Positions 12,601 through 23,808 are shown, numbered from the stretch's first letter. The stretch: DNA of 48,351 nt from Flammulina velutipes (GCA_011800155.1 JAALGH010000017.1:1-48351); one strand, 5' to 3'. Program-made: numbers and translations. The notes: generated by a model not told the origin, from the letters alone.

Positions 12601-13140
12601 GGTAGATGAGCTGCCTCGGTGGGGGGAGATGGAGCGACAGGATCAAGCTCAGCGTCCTCTGGATCTGATGGAATAGCGCCGTCTATCGGTGCGACTTGGA
12701 AGATTTCAGCGGGAGGTCCCTCAATAGGGGGCGGTATGTTGTCGAGCTCCGGCTCAAGCTCTGAATCGTCGAAGGAATTTGGTTCAGGGTGTCCATCCCT
12801 GGCCCACTTCACAAAGAGTTGCCTGAAAGCGTTTCTGCTATGCCTGCTATGTGCAGGACTCCCGCAGGGGCATAAAAATGTCTTGGTGAGCTTGTCTCTA
12901 TAAACCTTTACACTGGTGTCGTCTGTCAAAGAGGGACCAAGATTTAGTTTATTGAAATGGATGACAACATTCTTGCTCACTGTACGCCACAGTAATATAG
13001 CTCTCACTATGATAGTCCTTGTTGTGGGACGATACAAATCCCGGATAGAACGGGGATGGACAATCGACTATGAGGCAGCTGGACACAATGAGGACAGACC
13101 GAAGAAGAACCCTTAGAACTCACGAGTTTGTAGGTGGCAT
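9643..13140 (-). CDS. OrsD-type zinc-finger protein with tyrosine-recombinase-like C-terminal domain
   Basis: Hand-spliced model, 8 exons: 13140-13124, 13078-12981, 12922-11668, 11619-11164, 11116-10635, 10609-10523, 10474-9855, 9807-9643. All phases match and the product is 1059 aa. An N-terminal Cys-rich part contains CPCG at about 56-59. An acidic, Pro-rich linker spans about 85-182. A finger has C209, C212, H224 and H229; a second has C282, C287, H303 and H307/308, as in OrsD-family (PF12013) fungal proteins. The C-terminal third has GGGPGNTE (about 795-802), K834, GIRDIR (R917) and GHSSRIAKAHYG (H951, Y960). Order and spacing recall boxes I and II and the nucleophile Tyr of tyrosine recombinases, but the box I Arg seems missing (Gly-Asn where relatives tend to have Ala-Arg). 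The finger family is fairly secure; the recombinase reading is inference. Intron 10610-10634 is only 25 nt. The Ulp1 gene lies upstream on the same strand. Confidence 0.72.
10610..10634 (-). other. candidate 25-nt intron
   Basis: Read on the minus strand it is gtgata...actaac...tacag, with donor, branch-like and acceptor signals. Its removal joins phase 1 to phase 1 and keeps the flanking protein open. Retaining it brings an in-frame TAA. The other introns of this gene are 45-58 nt. An alternative is a 76-nt intron using a weak GTGTCT donor and the same acceptor, which would delete 17 residues. Confidence 0.5.
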
Positions 13141-15519
13141 GTGATCAGTCTCAAGATGTTGCAAGACGACAATGCGAGAACAGGGGACGACGTACGGCGT
13201 CGTTTGGATTGAAGCGCGATCGACGACTCAGCGGAGATACCAAAAGAGAAGAATGACGGGAGCACGTAAACAAACACAAAGCGATCCACTCCGATCCGCT
13301 TTCCCGTCTGCTCATCGTGCGTACGCCGTAGACCTCGACGCCGTTTTTGCCACCCTTGAGAATGACAACCGCTCTCTACTATCACACGAGAGAGCCAGGA
13401 TTCTCTACTCAGCTACGACGACACAACGACTAGTGCTGGATATTTTTGTATCCTCTGAGGCAAAACACGCAAAGTCTACGCGAAGCCTTTGGTGCGCCTG
13501 GAAGAACGAAGGAGAACGAAGGAAGGGAACTTAGTACTGCGATAATGCAAGGGTACGAGCACCAGGAAGTTGGGCTTGATTGTTGGACTGGGCGTCGAGC
13601 GCCGAGAACGAACAGAGGACGCTTCAATAGACGTTTGAATCCTTGAACCGAATGAGCAAAATTGCCGACTGATCGAAGGAAACGCTGTAAGGGGGACATG
13701 TCGACGAGTTGAACGTGCTGAACGTTTTAATTTCTAACCGCTAGTAGATACGACTTGTAGTCCGTAGACCATATCTAAGCCGAATGTACAACTATTGCCC
13801 CTACAAATATCTTCGCGGATGCATCGCTACGTGGACGTGTTCCATTACCGCAACCAAGAAAGGTGTAGACTAGCGCCAGTTTCCTACTGGTTAGTAGTCT
13901 AACGACCAGATTGGCGAGGCGTCTGTGTTTGCGCGTAATCTAGGTTCTCTCACCCCAATGTGTTCGGAGTCTGGGAAGAAGAGCGCGAGACGTAACGCCC
14001 TCAACGGCTTTGGCTGCAAGTCCAGAGGCAGGGCTCTCCTTCTCCATAAACAGATCCATATCGCCGAAAATCTGTGTATATGGCCACTCCCAGTGGTACG
14101 GTACACAGATCTTTGGTTTCTAATAAATGATACCGATCGAAAGCTCCGATCCAGAGATGCCCTCGCTTTCCGACACGCCAAGAACCCATCGAGAAATGTC
14201 AGGATTCACCTGCCTGGGGTGGGGTAAGCGTATCGTCCGAAGATAAATCAATGACTTACCGGGAACTCGTTATCGACTCTATGGCATCGAAAAAATGCAT
14301 ATCACCGAGCGGTACGTCGAGAGCAGCAGCTGTTCAAGAGTCGATTCAAAGTAGGCCGATCCAACGGTGTGCGCCACACAACGTCGACGTTGGAAATCGT
14401 GATTCGAATGGCAACGAGACAGAATTCATGGTTTTAAGTATATGGTCATCGACTATTGTCCAGTAGCAGATCTTAGCTGTAGTAGTAGTGCGAGATGTCG
14501 GGGCCAAGGCTCGGACATCGATGTTGTTACGCAAAGGCGGGTATGTAGATGCAGACTGTGGGTGCTACAAGTGTTTTGCCGCTGTCACGGGTCTTTGAGA
14601 TGACAATTGCCATCGTAAAAGGACGCTGGTATAAGGTCAGACGTCGCACGACCTCCATAAAAGGACGTACTGACCTGTGGACTACAGTCCAGCATTTTGA
14701 ATGGTACTCCCAGACAATTACTACCCGCCAAGATGCGACAAAGCCCATACATCGTCGTCGTCGTAGGAGCTATATGTGATTAGAACTCTGCCCGTGCATC
14801 GTCGACAAAAATGCGAACCTAGTGGAGGGGATAAAGCCTCAAGGGAGCGGGCCTGGGTAGATGACATTGACAGGCGAAGGGGAAGAGTCTATCAAACTTG
14901 GTTAGCGAATAAAGACTAACAAAGGAGCGGACGCACCAGTCGTTGAAGTCAAGTACTTATATCAGAAGACGGTCAAGGTGGCGTCATAGGCCGATGACTC
15001 TGACGTCGAGAGCTCTCCGTACGAGTGGAAGCTGCACCGTCGGCGCTGCACAGGTCTTTATATGCTCCCCTCGAGCAGAGAGGATGAAAGCGAGAGCTGG
15101 AGCAGCGAAGGCGAGAAGGAATGAACCGGGCATGGCGACTGGGAGACTGTAAGATATATCTACGGGCAAAATGGACGTGTTAACGAAGGAAGAGAGCGTG
15201 GCAGCGTGGCGTACCTATATTAGCGACCCGTATCATCCCCCTGGTGTGTGGCATTCGTCTAGTCGTCGCCTCGAGCACATATTTTCTTTACGAGCGGCAG
15301 CGCGCTGAAGGAGATCCTAGCGCCGATGCAAGTGCATTTTTTGTGTGAAAGACGGGAAGGGAGCATGCAAGAAATCGACCGTGGCGGTAGCTTCGAAAGA
15401 GGTCTCGACTTTGCATTTGTTTGCGGCATGCGCGCCACACTTATTCGTTTTGGATTCGGGACACCGATATCTGGTAGAGAATTTCAAAGTTGACACCCTT
15501 TGACCGTAACACTAAGAAT
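13141..15519. other. no intact gene recognised; scattered coding-like fragments
   Basis: Minus-strand fragments at about 13900-14220 and 14984-15169 (the latter hydrophobic, …GSFLLAFAAPALAFIL…) look more protein-like than random but contain stops and cannot be joined. They may be relics of another gene between the two spliced minus-strand genes. No repeat or inverted terminal sequence was found that would delimit a mobile unit. Confidence 0.3.
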
Positions 15520-16855
15520 CTATACAAGTTTCAAGTACCGCATCGTCTGATGAGCGAAATACAAGCGGTAGCCTCTGCACGACGCGCGAAGGTTTTTCTG
15601 AGGGAAAACGTGGGCTTCCTCTTCGGGAAGTGGACCTCCTTGTGCGAGGTATTCCATCCAAGCCAATAGGTGTATCCCACAGTCGATGAGATTGGCTTGC
15701 CGCATGGTCTACCAAGTTTAAGCAGGTCAACATAGGGAAAAGTCGTGATCTGTGGAGCGTACTGTAGAGTATACCGGCAGTAATACAAGGGGCGTTTTTA
15801 TGCCACTGTTGTTCCAGACCAAGTTCAGAACCTCCCGGAAATTCTAATTCGTTCGTGAGTGTAAGTTATCGTAGGAATGAATAGAGGCACCTGACACATT
15901 TCGCGCTCGAAGTCGTCGTCACGACCGAGGCTGTCTAGGACCATGATTTTCTTCTCCACAAAGTCGGCCACCAATGCCACCCAATGGTTCTTGTCTTTGT
16001 GCAGTGGCATAGACAATCGCGCCCATGTTCTCGGGTCGTCGACTTCCTACTATATAGTAAGTACATGGAGGATTTCCCCGATGGGCGCCTCACCTTGAAA
16101 CCAAATATCGATTTTTTCTTGCCTTTGCGAATATTGTCCTGTAGTCGCAGTATGCCATTTTTAGTTGGCCTTCCATCGTGCCCTAGGAGATAGGTTGTGG
16201 GCCACCAGGACGATACCATTTTAAACGCAGGGTCAACCTCCCCAGTCCACTCGTCTAACAGGAAGTTAATTATCTCGTCGTTCAGGTAAACGCCTTCGGC
16301 GTAGCGACTTAAATGAGGGGCGACGTTTCGCATTGCCACAGAAAATTCCGCGTCTCGAGCTGGAAGCGCATTCTTCGCAAAGGATATCGCGTCTTGGAGA
16401 AGGTTGGGTTGGAGCTCAACGAAATCGAAACGCAACTGTTGCAGCGTAATCGGTAAGGTAGTCGCAACTTCGAGAGCGGCTCGAAGATCAGGATGCCGTG
16501 AAGCGTCGCAGTCGCTCCCTCGAGCATCGAATTGCTGCAGGTACGATTCCAGACGTTCCAGTCGCAGGTACGTTGATAGCGTTAAATCGGTTGTAAAATA
16601 TTCTCGTGCTTTATCCTGGAGGATCCGAAGTTGCTGGGAGAGGGAAAGGTTTGGAGCCAGTTGCTGTATCTCAGGCCAAGTATTAACCTCGACGACATGA
16701 GATTTGTACAGCTCGTCGGCCGACAAAACTGTATGCTATCAGACGCAAGCTTCCCGCAATATCTCACTCTCACCTGCCAGTTCCGGTGTAACGCAGCGTG
16801 AACGTTTGGCGTCTGACACAACCCCGGCATCTGAGAGTGCTCTTTTCTTCGACAT
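15520..16855 (-). CDS. Ulp1/SENP-type SUMO protease (peptidase C48)
   Basis: Five exons: 16855-16774, 16728-16094, 16046-15891, 15843-15775, 15708-15520. Introns are 45, 47, 47 and 66 nt, all phases are consistent, and the product is 376 aa. The catalytic domain fills the C-terminal half. YLNDEIINFLLDEW is the typical substrate-groove helix. NHWVALVADF carries the catalytic His, VLDSLG the catalytic Asp, and MRQANLIDCGIHLLAWME the oxyanion Gln and nucleophile Cys. C48 enzymes cleave SUMO precursors or conjugates; in fungi and other eukaryotes many such genes are carried by DNA transposons. The N-terminus starts MSKKRALSDAG and contains a short basic stretch. The same strand and proximity to the OrsD/recombinase-like gene may be meaningful, but 2.4 kb separates them. 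The ATG at 16855 is chosen because it is the first in the open first exon. Confidence 0.85.
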
Positions 16856-17048
16856 GACGGCGGACGAGAACAAGGAGGCGTCTTCGACGTAAACTCTTTG
16901 CTGCTACATGACCCTATCTATCTACGGTCTGTAGTATGGGACATATTACAGATACCCCGGTCCTTCTCAAAATCCACTTTCTGGGAGTAGCATTAATGTA
17001 ACTACACAAATAACAGCTTGTGAGAATGCAAGGTGGCTCAAATCTCGA

Positions 17049-19010
17049 ATGAAAAACTGCCAGCATGGGACACCGAGTCGATTACTCATTAGACCCTCGT
17101 TCACGAGAAAAGGCAACAATCCGACGCTGGATTGTTTTGTGCCATTTTCCGTTAGCGTGCCGTTCACGAGAAAAGGCAACAATCCGACGCTGGATTGTTT
17201 TGTGCCATTTTCCGCTAGCGTCTCGTTCACGAGAAATGGCAACAATCCGACGCTGGATTGTTTTGTGCCATTTTCCGTTAGCGTGCCGTTCACGAGAAAA
17301 GGCAACAATCCGACGCTGGATTGTTTTGTGCCATTTTCCGTTAGCGAGCCGTTCACGAGAAAAGGCAACAATCCGACGCTGGATTGTTTTGTGCCATTTT
17401 CCGTTAGCGAGCCGTTCACGAGAAAAGGCAACAATCCGACGCTGGATTGTTTTGTGCCATTTTCCGCTAGCGTCTCGTTCACGAGAAATGGCAACAATCC
17501 GACGCCGCAGTCTTTCATGCCATTTCAGGTTTGTCCCGAGTGAATGAAAAACGGGCAGCATCGGACACCGAGTCGATTATTCATTAGACCCTCGTTCCAG
17601 TAAATTGGCAAGAATCCGTCGCTGGATTGTTTTGTGCCATTTTCCGTTAGCGTGCCGTTCACGAGAAAAGGCAACAATCCGACGCTGGATTGTTTTGTGC
17701 CATTTTCCGTTAGCGACTCGTTGACGAAGTCTTTCATGCCATTTTAGGTTTGTCCCGAGTGAATGCCATTTCAGGTTTGTCCCGAGTGAATGAAAAACGG
17801 GCAGCATCGGACACCGAGTCGATTATTCATTAGACCCTCGTTCCAGTAAATTGGCAAGAATCCGTCGCTGGATTGTTTTGTGCCATTTTCCGTTAGCGTG
17901 CCGTTCACGAGAAAAGGCAACAATCCGACGCTGGATTGTTTTGTGCCATTTTCCGTTAGCGAGCCGTTCACGAGAAAAGGCAACAATCCGACGCTGGATT
18001 GTTTTGTGCCATTTTCCGCTAGCGTCTCGTTCACGAGAAATGGCAACAATCCGACGCCGCAGTCTTTCATGCCATTTCAGGTTTGTCCCGAGTGAATGAA
18101 AAACGGGCAGCATCGGACACCGAGTCGATTATTCATTAGACCCTCGTTCCAGTAAATTGGCAAGAATCCGTCGCTGGATTGTTTTGTGCCATTTCCCGTT
18201 AGCGTGCCGTTCACGAGAAAAGGCAACAATCCGACGCTGGATTGTTTTGTGCCATTTTCCGTTAGCGACTCGTTCACGAAGTCTTTCATGCCATTTTAGG
18301 TTTGTCCCGAGTGAATGATAAACGGTCAGCATCGGACACCGAGTCAATTCCTCATTTGACCCTCGTTCCAGAAAATTGGTAAGAATCCGACGCTGGATTG
18401 TTTTGTGCCATTTTCCGTTAGCGAGCCGTTCACGAGAAATGGCAACAATCCGACGCTGGATTGTTTTGTGCCATTTTCCGCTAGCGTCTCGTTCACGAGA
18501 AATGGCAACAATCCGACGCCGCAGTCTTTCATGCCATTTCAGGTTTGTCCCGAGTGAATGAAAAACGGGCAGCATCGGACACCGAGTCGATTATTCATTA
18601 GACCCTCGTTCCAGTAAATTGGCAAGAATCCGTCGCTGGATTGTTTTGTGCCATTTCCCGTTAGCGTGCCGTTCACGAGAAAAGGCAACAATCCGACGCT
18701 GGATTGTTTTGTGCCATTTTCCGTTAGCGACTCGTTCACGAAGTCTTTCATGCCATTTTAGGTTTGTCCCGAGTGAATGATAAACGGTCAGCATCGGACA
18801 CCGAGTCAATTCCTCATTTGACCCTCGTTCCAGAAAATTGGTAAGAATCCGTCGCTGGATTGTTTTGTGCCATTTTCCGTTAGTGAGCCGTTCACGAGAA
18901 ATGGCAACAATCCGACGCCGCAGTCTTACATGCCATTTCAGGTTTGTACCGAGTGAATGAAAAATGGTAAGCATCAGAAACTGAGTGAATTCATTACTTG
19001 TTCACGAGAA
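17049..19010. repeat. minisatellite of 63-bp units with higher-order structure
   Basis: The basic unit is 63 bp (for example 17100-17162), containing ttcacgagaaaaggcaacaa then tccgacgctggattg and a ttttgtgccattttccg block. Each unit carries the small inverted repeat caatcc/ggattg. Runs of units are separated by a linker beginning gtcccgagtgaatgaaaaac and continuing with gacaccgagtcgatt. Linkers lie near 17542, 17788, 18095, 18315, 18557 and 18776. The block at 18080-18540 is followed by a near-identical one from 18541, a 461-bp higher-order period. Because 63 is a multiple of 3, unbroken frames run through it on both strands; I do not regard these as genes. Confidence 0.93.
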
Positions 19011-19571
19011 ATGGTAATGGCAGCTCTTGCGTCGTCGTGGGTGAACGTAGGTGTGCAATGAAGATCCTGATTAAGCGGCGAGTTCAGCGGTGTAAGTACC
19101 CGGTAAATGAATAAAATGTCATGGATGTCTGGTGACAGCGTTTTTGAATTATTTTATCCCAACTGGCCAGATTGAAGGGCGCTTGTAAGCGGTTCGCAGG
19201 ATTCTCATGTTTTTGCTTTATGGTCTGAACGGTCCGATTTATTGAAGTACTCGTTTCAAGGGTATGTTTCCACAAGGGTCTTTTTGTTGCGAGTTCCACC
19301 ATACCAAGAAAACTTCAGTGCAAGTATTTACGTTCAAAAGGTTGTCGCAAGTTTAGCAATCAAGAGTGGGTGTTGCGGACGAGTCTTGAACCTGCGGCGA
19401 AAGGTTCTTATCAACAGTGACGTATGAGTTGGAGTTAGTTCGGTGGCAGAGTCGTGCCTTACGGCACGAGTGAGCACCTGCGCGAAGTAGATGCTGGTCC
19501 TCGTGTACCTACCATCGTCATTATCATCAACGTCAGCGCTGCATGGATTGACGACAGCAAGATAGGTGGGC
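19011..19571. other. intergenic, upstream of F-box gene 1
   Basis: No gene or repeat recognised. It contains the presumed promoter of the F-box gene starting at 19572; no clear TATA box was seen. Confidence 0.35.
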
Positions 19572-21237
19572 ATGTCGGGCAGTGATAGTAGTAGGCAAGT
19601 GTTGTGTCTAAGAGGCTTGTATGTTGCTGATTTGTGATGGCAGGCAATCCTTGAAATGTGCGCTATGTGCGTTGAGCGAAGTAGGAGAGCAGGGCATGCA
19701 CGATGCAGAGGTTGAGAGATATCTTTTTACCAACGAGCCTCCAGACAGGGGAGACCTTCCCCCGATAGCGGCGAGTCTCGAGAGAGATGAAGTCTTTGGC
19801 GCGCAACTGGACGGCTGGATTTTGGAGGTAGAGGTGGTTTTGAGGAAGGCAAAACGCAGGAGAGCAGTAGTGGAGTCGTCCATACTGCGTCACAAAGGTG
19901 CCCTTCACCCCATTCGCACCGTTCCGGATGATATTCTGTCTAGCATCTTTGAGTGGTGCACCCTGTTAGCGACGTACAAGCGGGAAACACCTTCCATGGT
20001 TCCAGTGGACGCACCCTGGACGCTCTCCTGTGTTTCGCGTCGCTGGCGGGCCTTAGCATTGTCATCGCCGAGTCTGTGGTCGACTTTCAACCTTCGTGCG
20101 CTACCCTTCGAGTTGCGAGGCCTACGCGAGGCAAATCTAACGTCTTCGTTGGATTTGATGGTGCGTCGGTCCGCGGGGTGTGACCTGAACATTCGGGTTT
20201 TAGGTGCCGCTTGGGATGATGTACTGGAGGACGCTGTCATCGACGACGAATTGCTGGAATCCTGTTTGGCAATTTTGCTGTCAACCGCGAGTCGCTGGAG
20301 GACGGCGGAGCTGAAAGATGTGGACCGAGGTCTGATAGCGATGCTTTCGGGGACTGTCTTTGAACGGTTGAGAAGCCTGATATTAACGTTCAAGGACGTT
20401 CCTGATACAGCTTTTCCTCCTGTTCGCTGGCACACTCCAAGTCTCACACGTCTTACGTTGACCGAGCGGGTTAGCGGGGTGGTGGAATTGTCCTGGGAAA
20501 CGTTGACGTACTACCATTGCCAGGCAGCCTCGTTTTCGCATCTCCCATCATGTTTTGGCCTGGAGGAGCTCGAATTGACGCAGATCGATGCAACGTCCGT
20601 CGCATCAGTCAATCTTCAAACACCCATCACCCTTCCCAGGCTGCACACTCTCGGTATGCAGGATGCCCTTTTCCCGCTATCTAACCTTCTCGATCTTCCG
20701 TCGTTGAAAACCCTTTGGATGGACTTTGACCAGCCCCGGCCGTATGTCTACCCCACGTTGGGAGGAGCTGTTCGTCGTATTGAAAACCTTAGGCTAGGCA
20801 GCCGCGAGGCCTGTTTAGGCTGCGACGAAGCGTTGCTCACATTCCTCAGAGAGTGTGTTTCCGTGAAGGCGCTGTATCTTAATGGACTGATTGCCGGCAA
20901 AGAGGTCTTGGTAGCTCTTCAGGCTTCCGGGGATCCTCAGGTTCCCGTCTTGCTACCACAACTGACAACGTTGGGGTTTGAACGAGAACTGTCCGTGTGG
21001 TACCGAGACAGCGTCATGGATTTAGTTCTGTCCCGAAGTGGAGGTGGAAGTCGGTCGGTGCGTCGGCTCGAGGACGTGAGGCTGATGAAGTACCCTCTAA
21101 TGTGGGAAGGTCTCGAGCGGGCGTTGGAATGGGTAACAGAGTCCGAGGGGACAGACCGGATGGAAAAATGGACAACAATAAAACGAAACGTTCGTGTCAG
21201 CGCAGTTTATGTAGAAAAGCTTTTTCTCGATATATGA
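19572..21237 (+). CDS. F-box/LRR-like protein 1
   Basis: Spliced model: exon 1 19572-19594, GC-AG intron 19595-19643, exon 2 19644-21237, 538 aa. The N-terminus has a CALC motif (C13, C16), followed by a helical stretch and an F-box at about 95-140 (HPIRTVPDDILSSIFEWC, then WTLSCVSRRWRALALSSPSLWSTF). Leucine-rich, LRR-like sequence runs to the end. F-box proteins bring substrates to Skp1-Cullin ubiquitin ligases; such families are strongly expanded in mushrooms, mostly with unknown substrates. It is closely related to the genes at 30198 and 32792. An alternative start at the in-frame ATG 19621 avoids the GC intron, but the intron position is shared by the paralogues, which favours the spliced start. 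Confidence 0.87.
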
Positions 21238-21390
21238 GTAGTACCGTGGTTGGGGCGCCGTTGGTATTGTAATTGTATTCAAAATCTTTGTTTCGTTGGT
21301 TCAACCAATGTAGTCACCGCAGCAGAAATGATTATTGTCATTCGGTCGTCATTACCTGTGCAGGTTTTCTGTAAATACCATGGAACTCGA

Positions 21391-21543
21391 TGGGGACGTT
21401 TGCAGTAGCCGAAGCCGGCGCTGCCCTTGATGTCGGAAGAGTGCATAATATGTTCGAAGGGATGGAGGTACTGGCTGCAAACCTTGGGCAGGTGAGAACA
21501 GAGCGGTTGTCCGGTCCGTACACGGTGATAAGATCAAAGTGAG
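21391..21543 (+). pseudogene. short protein-coding relic, family copy
   Basis: Reads …GRVHNMFEGMEVLAANLGQV…RLSGPYT… to a stop. A related reading, …GRVHDALEVVEVLAAKFRRV…RLSGPHS…, occurs at 21990-22125 and again at 26080-26215. The same peptide pattern at three places suggests an exon of a repeated gene or mobile element. Product unknown. Confidence 0.35.
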
Positions 21544-21680
21544 CCACTTGTCGTAGCTTAATGAAAATAACGCTAGTTAACGAGGATAATAGAATCTGTT
21601 GCCTCGGGCGCGCCTAGTTACTCCAAAAGAGCGGAGATTAAAGAAATCAAAAAAATGTTGTGATGAGATTGACATACACT

Positions 21681-21746
21681 CAGCCAGACTCGAACGTGAG
21701 ACCGAACGATCCCGACAGACGACGCTACCATTGAACTAGCTGGGCA
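21681..21746 (-). repeat. tRNA-derived repeat (SINE-like), in block A
   Basis: On the minus strand it shows a pol III A-box-like tagttcaatggtag and, about 35 bases on, a B-box-like cgttcgagtctg. Partly complementary ends (cccagc / gctgag) resemble an acceptor stem. The cloverleaf is incomplete, so this is a relic or SINE head rather than a working tRNA gene. Confidence 0.5.
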
Positions 21747-21989
21747 TAATTTCCATGCTACTGTTTGAGATATATCAGGTTCTCCATTGGCAGTGCTAAG
21801 GTTAGTACCGCTGAATCTATCATCTCTTGGGGGAGCCTCGAGGGGGGAATGTTATTGAAAACTTACTCTATCCGTGGACCTGCGATGTCGTCCCAATTGC
21901 CTGAGCGCTTTCGAGTAAGCCTCCTTGGCGATCCTCTTCTTCTCGTCCGGGGCCGGGGTCTCGGGATTTGTGTCTGGCAAGGCTAAAGT

Positions 21990-22125
21990 TTCCATACCGT
22001 TCCGTATTTATTTTGAGGGAAGAGTGCACGATGCGTTGGAAGTGGTGGAGGTACTGGCAGCGAAGTTTAGGCGCGTGAGCAGGTTGTCCGGTCCGCACTC
22101 CGGTGATAAGACTGGACGCCTTTGA
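21990..22125 (+). pseudogene. short protein-coding relic, family copy in block A
   Basis: Reads …EGRVHDALEVVEVLAAK… to a TGA near 22123. It is a paralogue of the relic at 21391-21543 and identical in pattern to 26080-26215 in block A'. Confidence 0.35.
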
Positions 22126-23380
22126 CCGAAGTGTGACACTTGTCTCCTAGCTTCTTCTGGCGCAAAGACATTCAGGTGTGCGGACGCTGTGTTAGGGAAT
22201 TGAGCAGGTAGCCGGCCAGAATAGTGAGGACAGGTCAGAGTGATATCCTGGGGGGGAAAAGTCAATTTATGGGCAAGGAGCAGGAAGGACGTGTAGGCAA
22301 GTGGGTTTTTGCTGTGCGAAATTTGATAGTGTGGCGTGTTGACAAAGTGGGTGTCGAGGTGGAGCGTGTTAGTGTCGAAGAGATCATGAAGGTGGCAGCA
22401 CGGTGATAGAAATGTTAACTACGATATACGTAGTTCTGGCGAGTCGTGTAGTATCGTTATGGATCGTTTTGCAATCGGAATTCACGATCCTCGGTGCCAT
22501 TGTGGATTCAGGTCCGTCGCGTACCGAAATCGTACAGATTGATCGTGATCGAAGGAGTTCGCTGTGGCTGTGTGCATGCAGGTGGTCAGCGCTGATTCGG
22601 TGCCTGTTCCATTGCGTATGCAGTCGAAGCAATATCGTGCAGTTTCATTGCGTTGAATGTTATTATTTGTGTTGCAGTAGTCTTTGGGTGAAATGCGTTG
22701 TGTTTGTTGTCGGTAGAATATTAGAGCAAGGTGAGGATTAGCGCCACTTGCACAGCATTACACGTTTGAACCAATCATGTAGCCGTCGCAAAGAGGTCAA
22801 TTCGGCAATGCCGAATAACCTGGCTTTAGCCAGGTGTTGACCGCGTCGCGCGGCGAAAGGCATGGAAACTAAGGGTCGGAAAGAGTGCTTGTAACTGGTA
22901 CGTAGATTTCCAATTTATTTAGGTCTTTTGGGAATGGACAACGATGTGCAAGCATTGATTCTCGAGAAACGTATTGAGGATCAGGTCCCGTCACGTGCCG
23001 GAACATTGAATAAGTTATTTCGAAAATCTTCATTTCAATGCGTCTAGAGCCTGGAATAAAATATAATATAACAACGTGCATCCATCTGGACTTCACCGCA
23101 AGACCTTGGCTGGTTGGGATAGTCATGTTTAACATTGAACCATCGGGGCTTGGGTTGTGTGAATGGGATCGTGTTTTATTTCGCCGTATCTACATTGAAA
23201 CTCAGTTAGCATATACTGTCTGGCGCGCAGACTTGCTATTTGTATTGAGTACTTTTTACCATCATACATATTCGTTAGTGCGTTGTCGTCAAGAAAGGAG
23301 GTTCGTACATGGCATCTCCAATGGCCGTTAACCAACACACAACGTTGATTAACAACGTCTCCAAACGTTATATGCACCGA

Positions 23381-23446
23381 ACAGAACTTGAACGCGAGAC
23401 CTCGGCAGGTCGGGGCGGTCCGGTTTGCCATTGAATTATTAGGGAT
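23381..23446 (-). repeat. tRNA-derived repeat (SINE-like), diverged copy
   Basis: The minus strand reads …aattcaatggcaaa…ggtctcgcgttcaagttctg…, matching the order and spacing of the A- and B-box-like blocks at 21681-21746 with many substitutions. It supports a dispersed tRNA-derived family. Confidence 0.42.
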
Positions 23447-23578
23447 TGGGTCATGCAAATGGTATAGTGTTACATCAAGTTCTATTCCTCGATGTTTGCA
23501 TTGATAATCAGTATTCATCGACCGTCTCGCTCCCAGACTTGGTAATAAATGCTCAAGACAGGTAGCAGGTGCCACAAC

Positions 23579-23648
23579 CAGCCAGGTTTGAACACCAGAC
23601 TATTGGGAGTTGACGTGCAAGCTAACTGTTGAGCTAATTAGTTGTCCC
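23579..23648 (-). repeat. tRNA-like segment
   Basis: The minus strand has attagctcaacagttagc (A-box-like) and ggtgttcaaacctgg (B-box-like). The ends acaacta and tggttgt can pair over seven positions like an acceptor stem, one of them G-U. The T-arm does not fold canonically. A tRNA relic or SINE head is likely. Confidence 0.4.
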
Positions 23649-23808
23649 GGGTGATAACTCATATAACAGGACGAGCGTAGACTTCAAGTCGGGTGCGATG
23701 TAGACTCGAAATTCACCGCGTTGCGATTGTAAAGTACGGTATTAATCTCTCAGTGCTATGTGTTTCTAAAGCACCACGTAACATATACAACCTCTTCTTT
23801 TTCCTACA

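Larger units (their letters stand above)
21587..22860 (+). repeat. duplicated block, copy A (uninterrupted)
   Basis: Begins taatagaatctgttgcctc and ends near gaccgcgtcgcg. The same sequence with only scattered changes lies at 25655-26687 and resumes at 29489-29840. Copy A has no insertion at ctgattc (22592-22598), the site where copy A' carries the palindromic element. It contains a tRNA-like segment and one copy of the GRVH peptide relic. No intact gene seen inside. Confidence 0.92.
22861..23808. other. no gene; tRNA-like repeat relics
   Basis: Minus-strand open frames (22869-23135, 23129-23575) lack recognisable motifs. Two tRNA-like segments, listed separately, occupy part of it. It looks like accumulated short mobile-element debris. 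Confidence 0.35.

Noticed and set aside
9819..13037. OrsD gene taken as a decayed gene split over three frames
   Set aside because: Seven introns with matching phases join all parts, including a last exon (9643-9807), without any stop.
16967..18974. Long open frames on both strands (up to 183 aa) with repeated 21-residue peptides
   Set aside because: They follow directly from the 63-bp unit being a multiple of three; frames are equally open on both strands and have no gene context.
17049..19010. CRISPR-like array
   Set aside because: Unit length is 63 bp with no unique spacers; eukaryotic context with introns. It is a minisatellite.
21681..21746. Functional tRNA gene
   Set aside because: A and B boxes are present but the anticodon and T-arms do not fold properly and the acceptor stem is mismatched.
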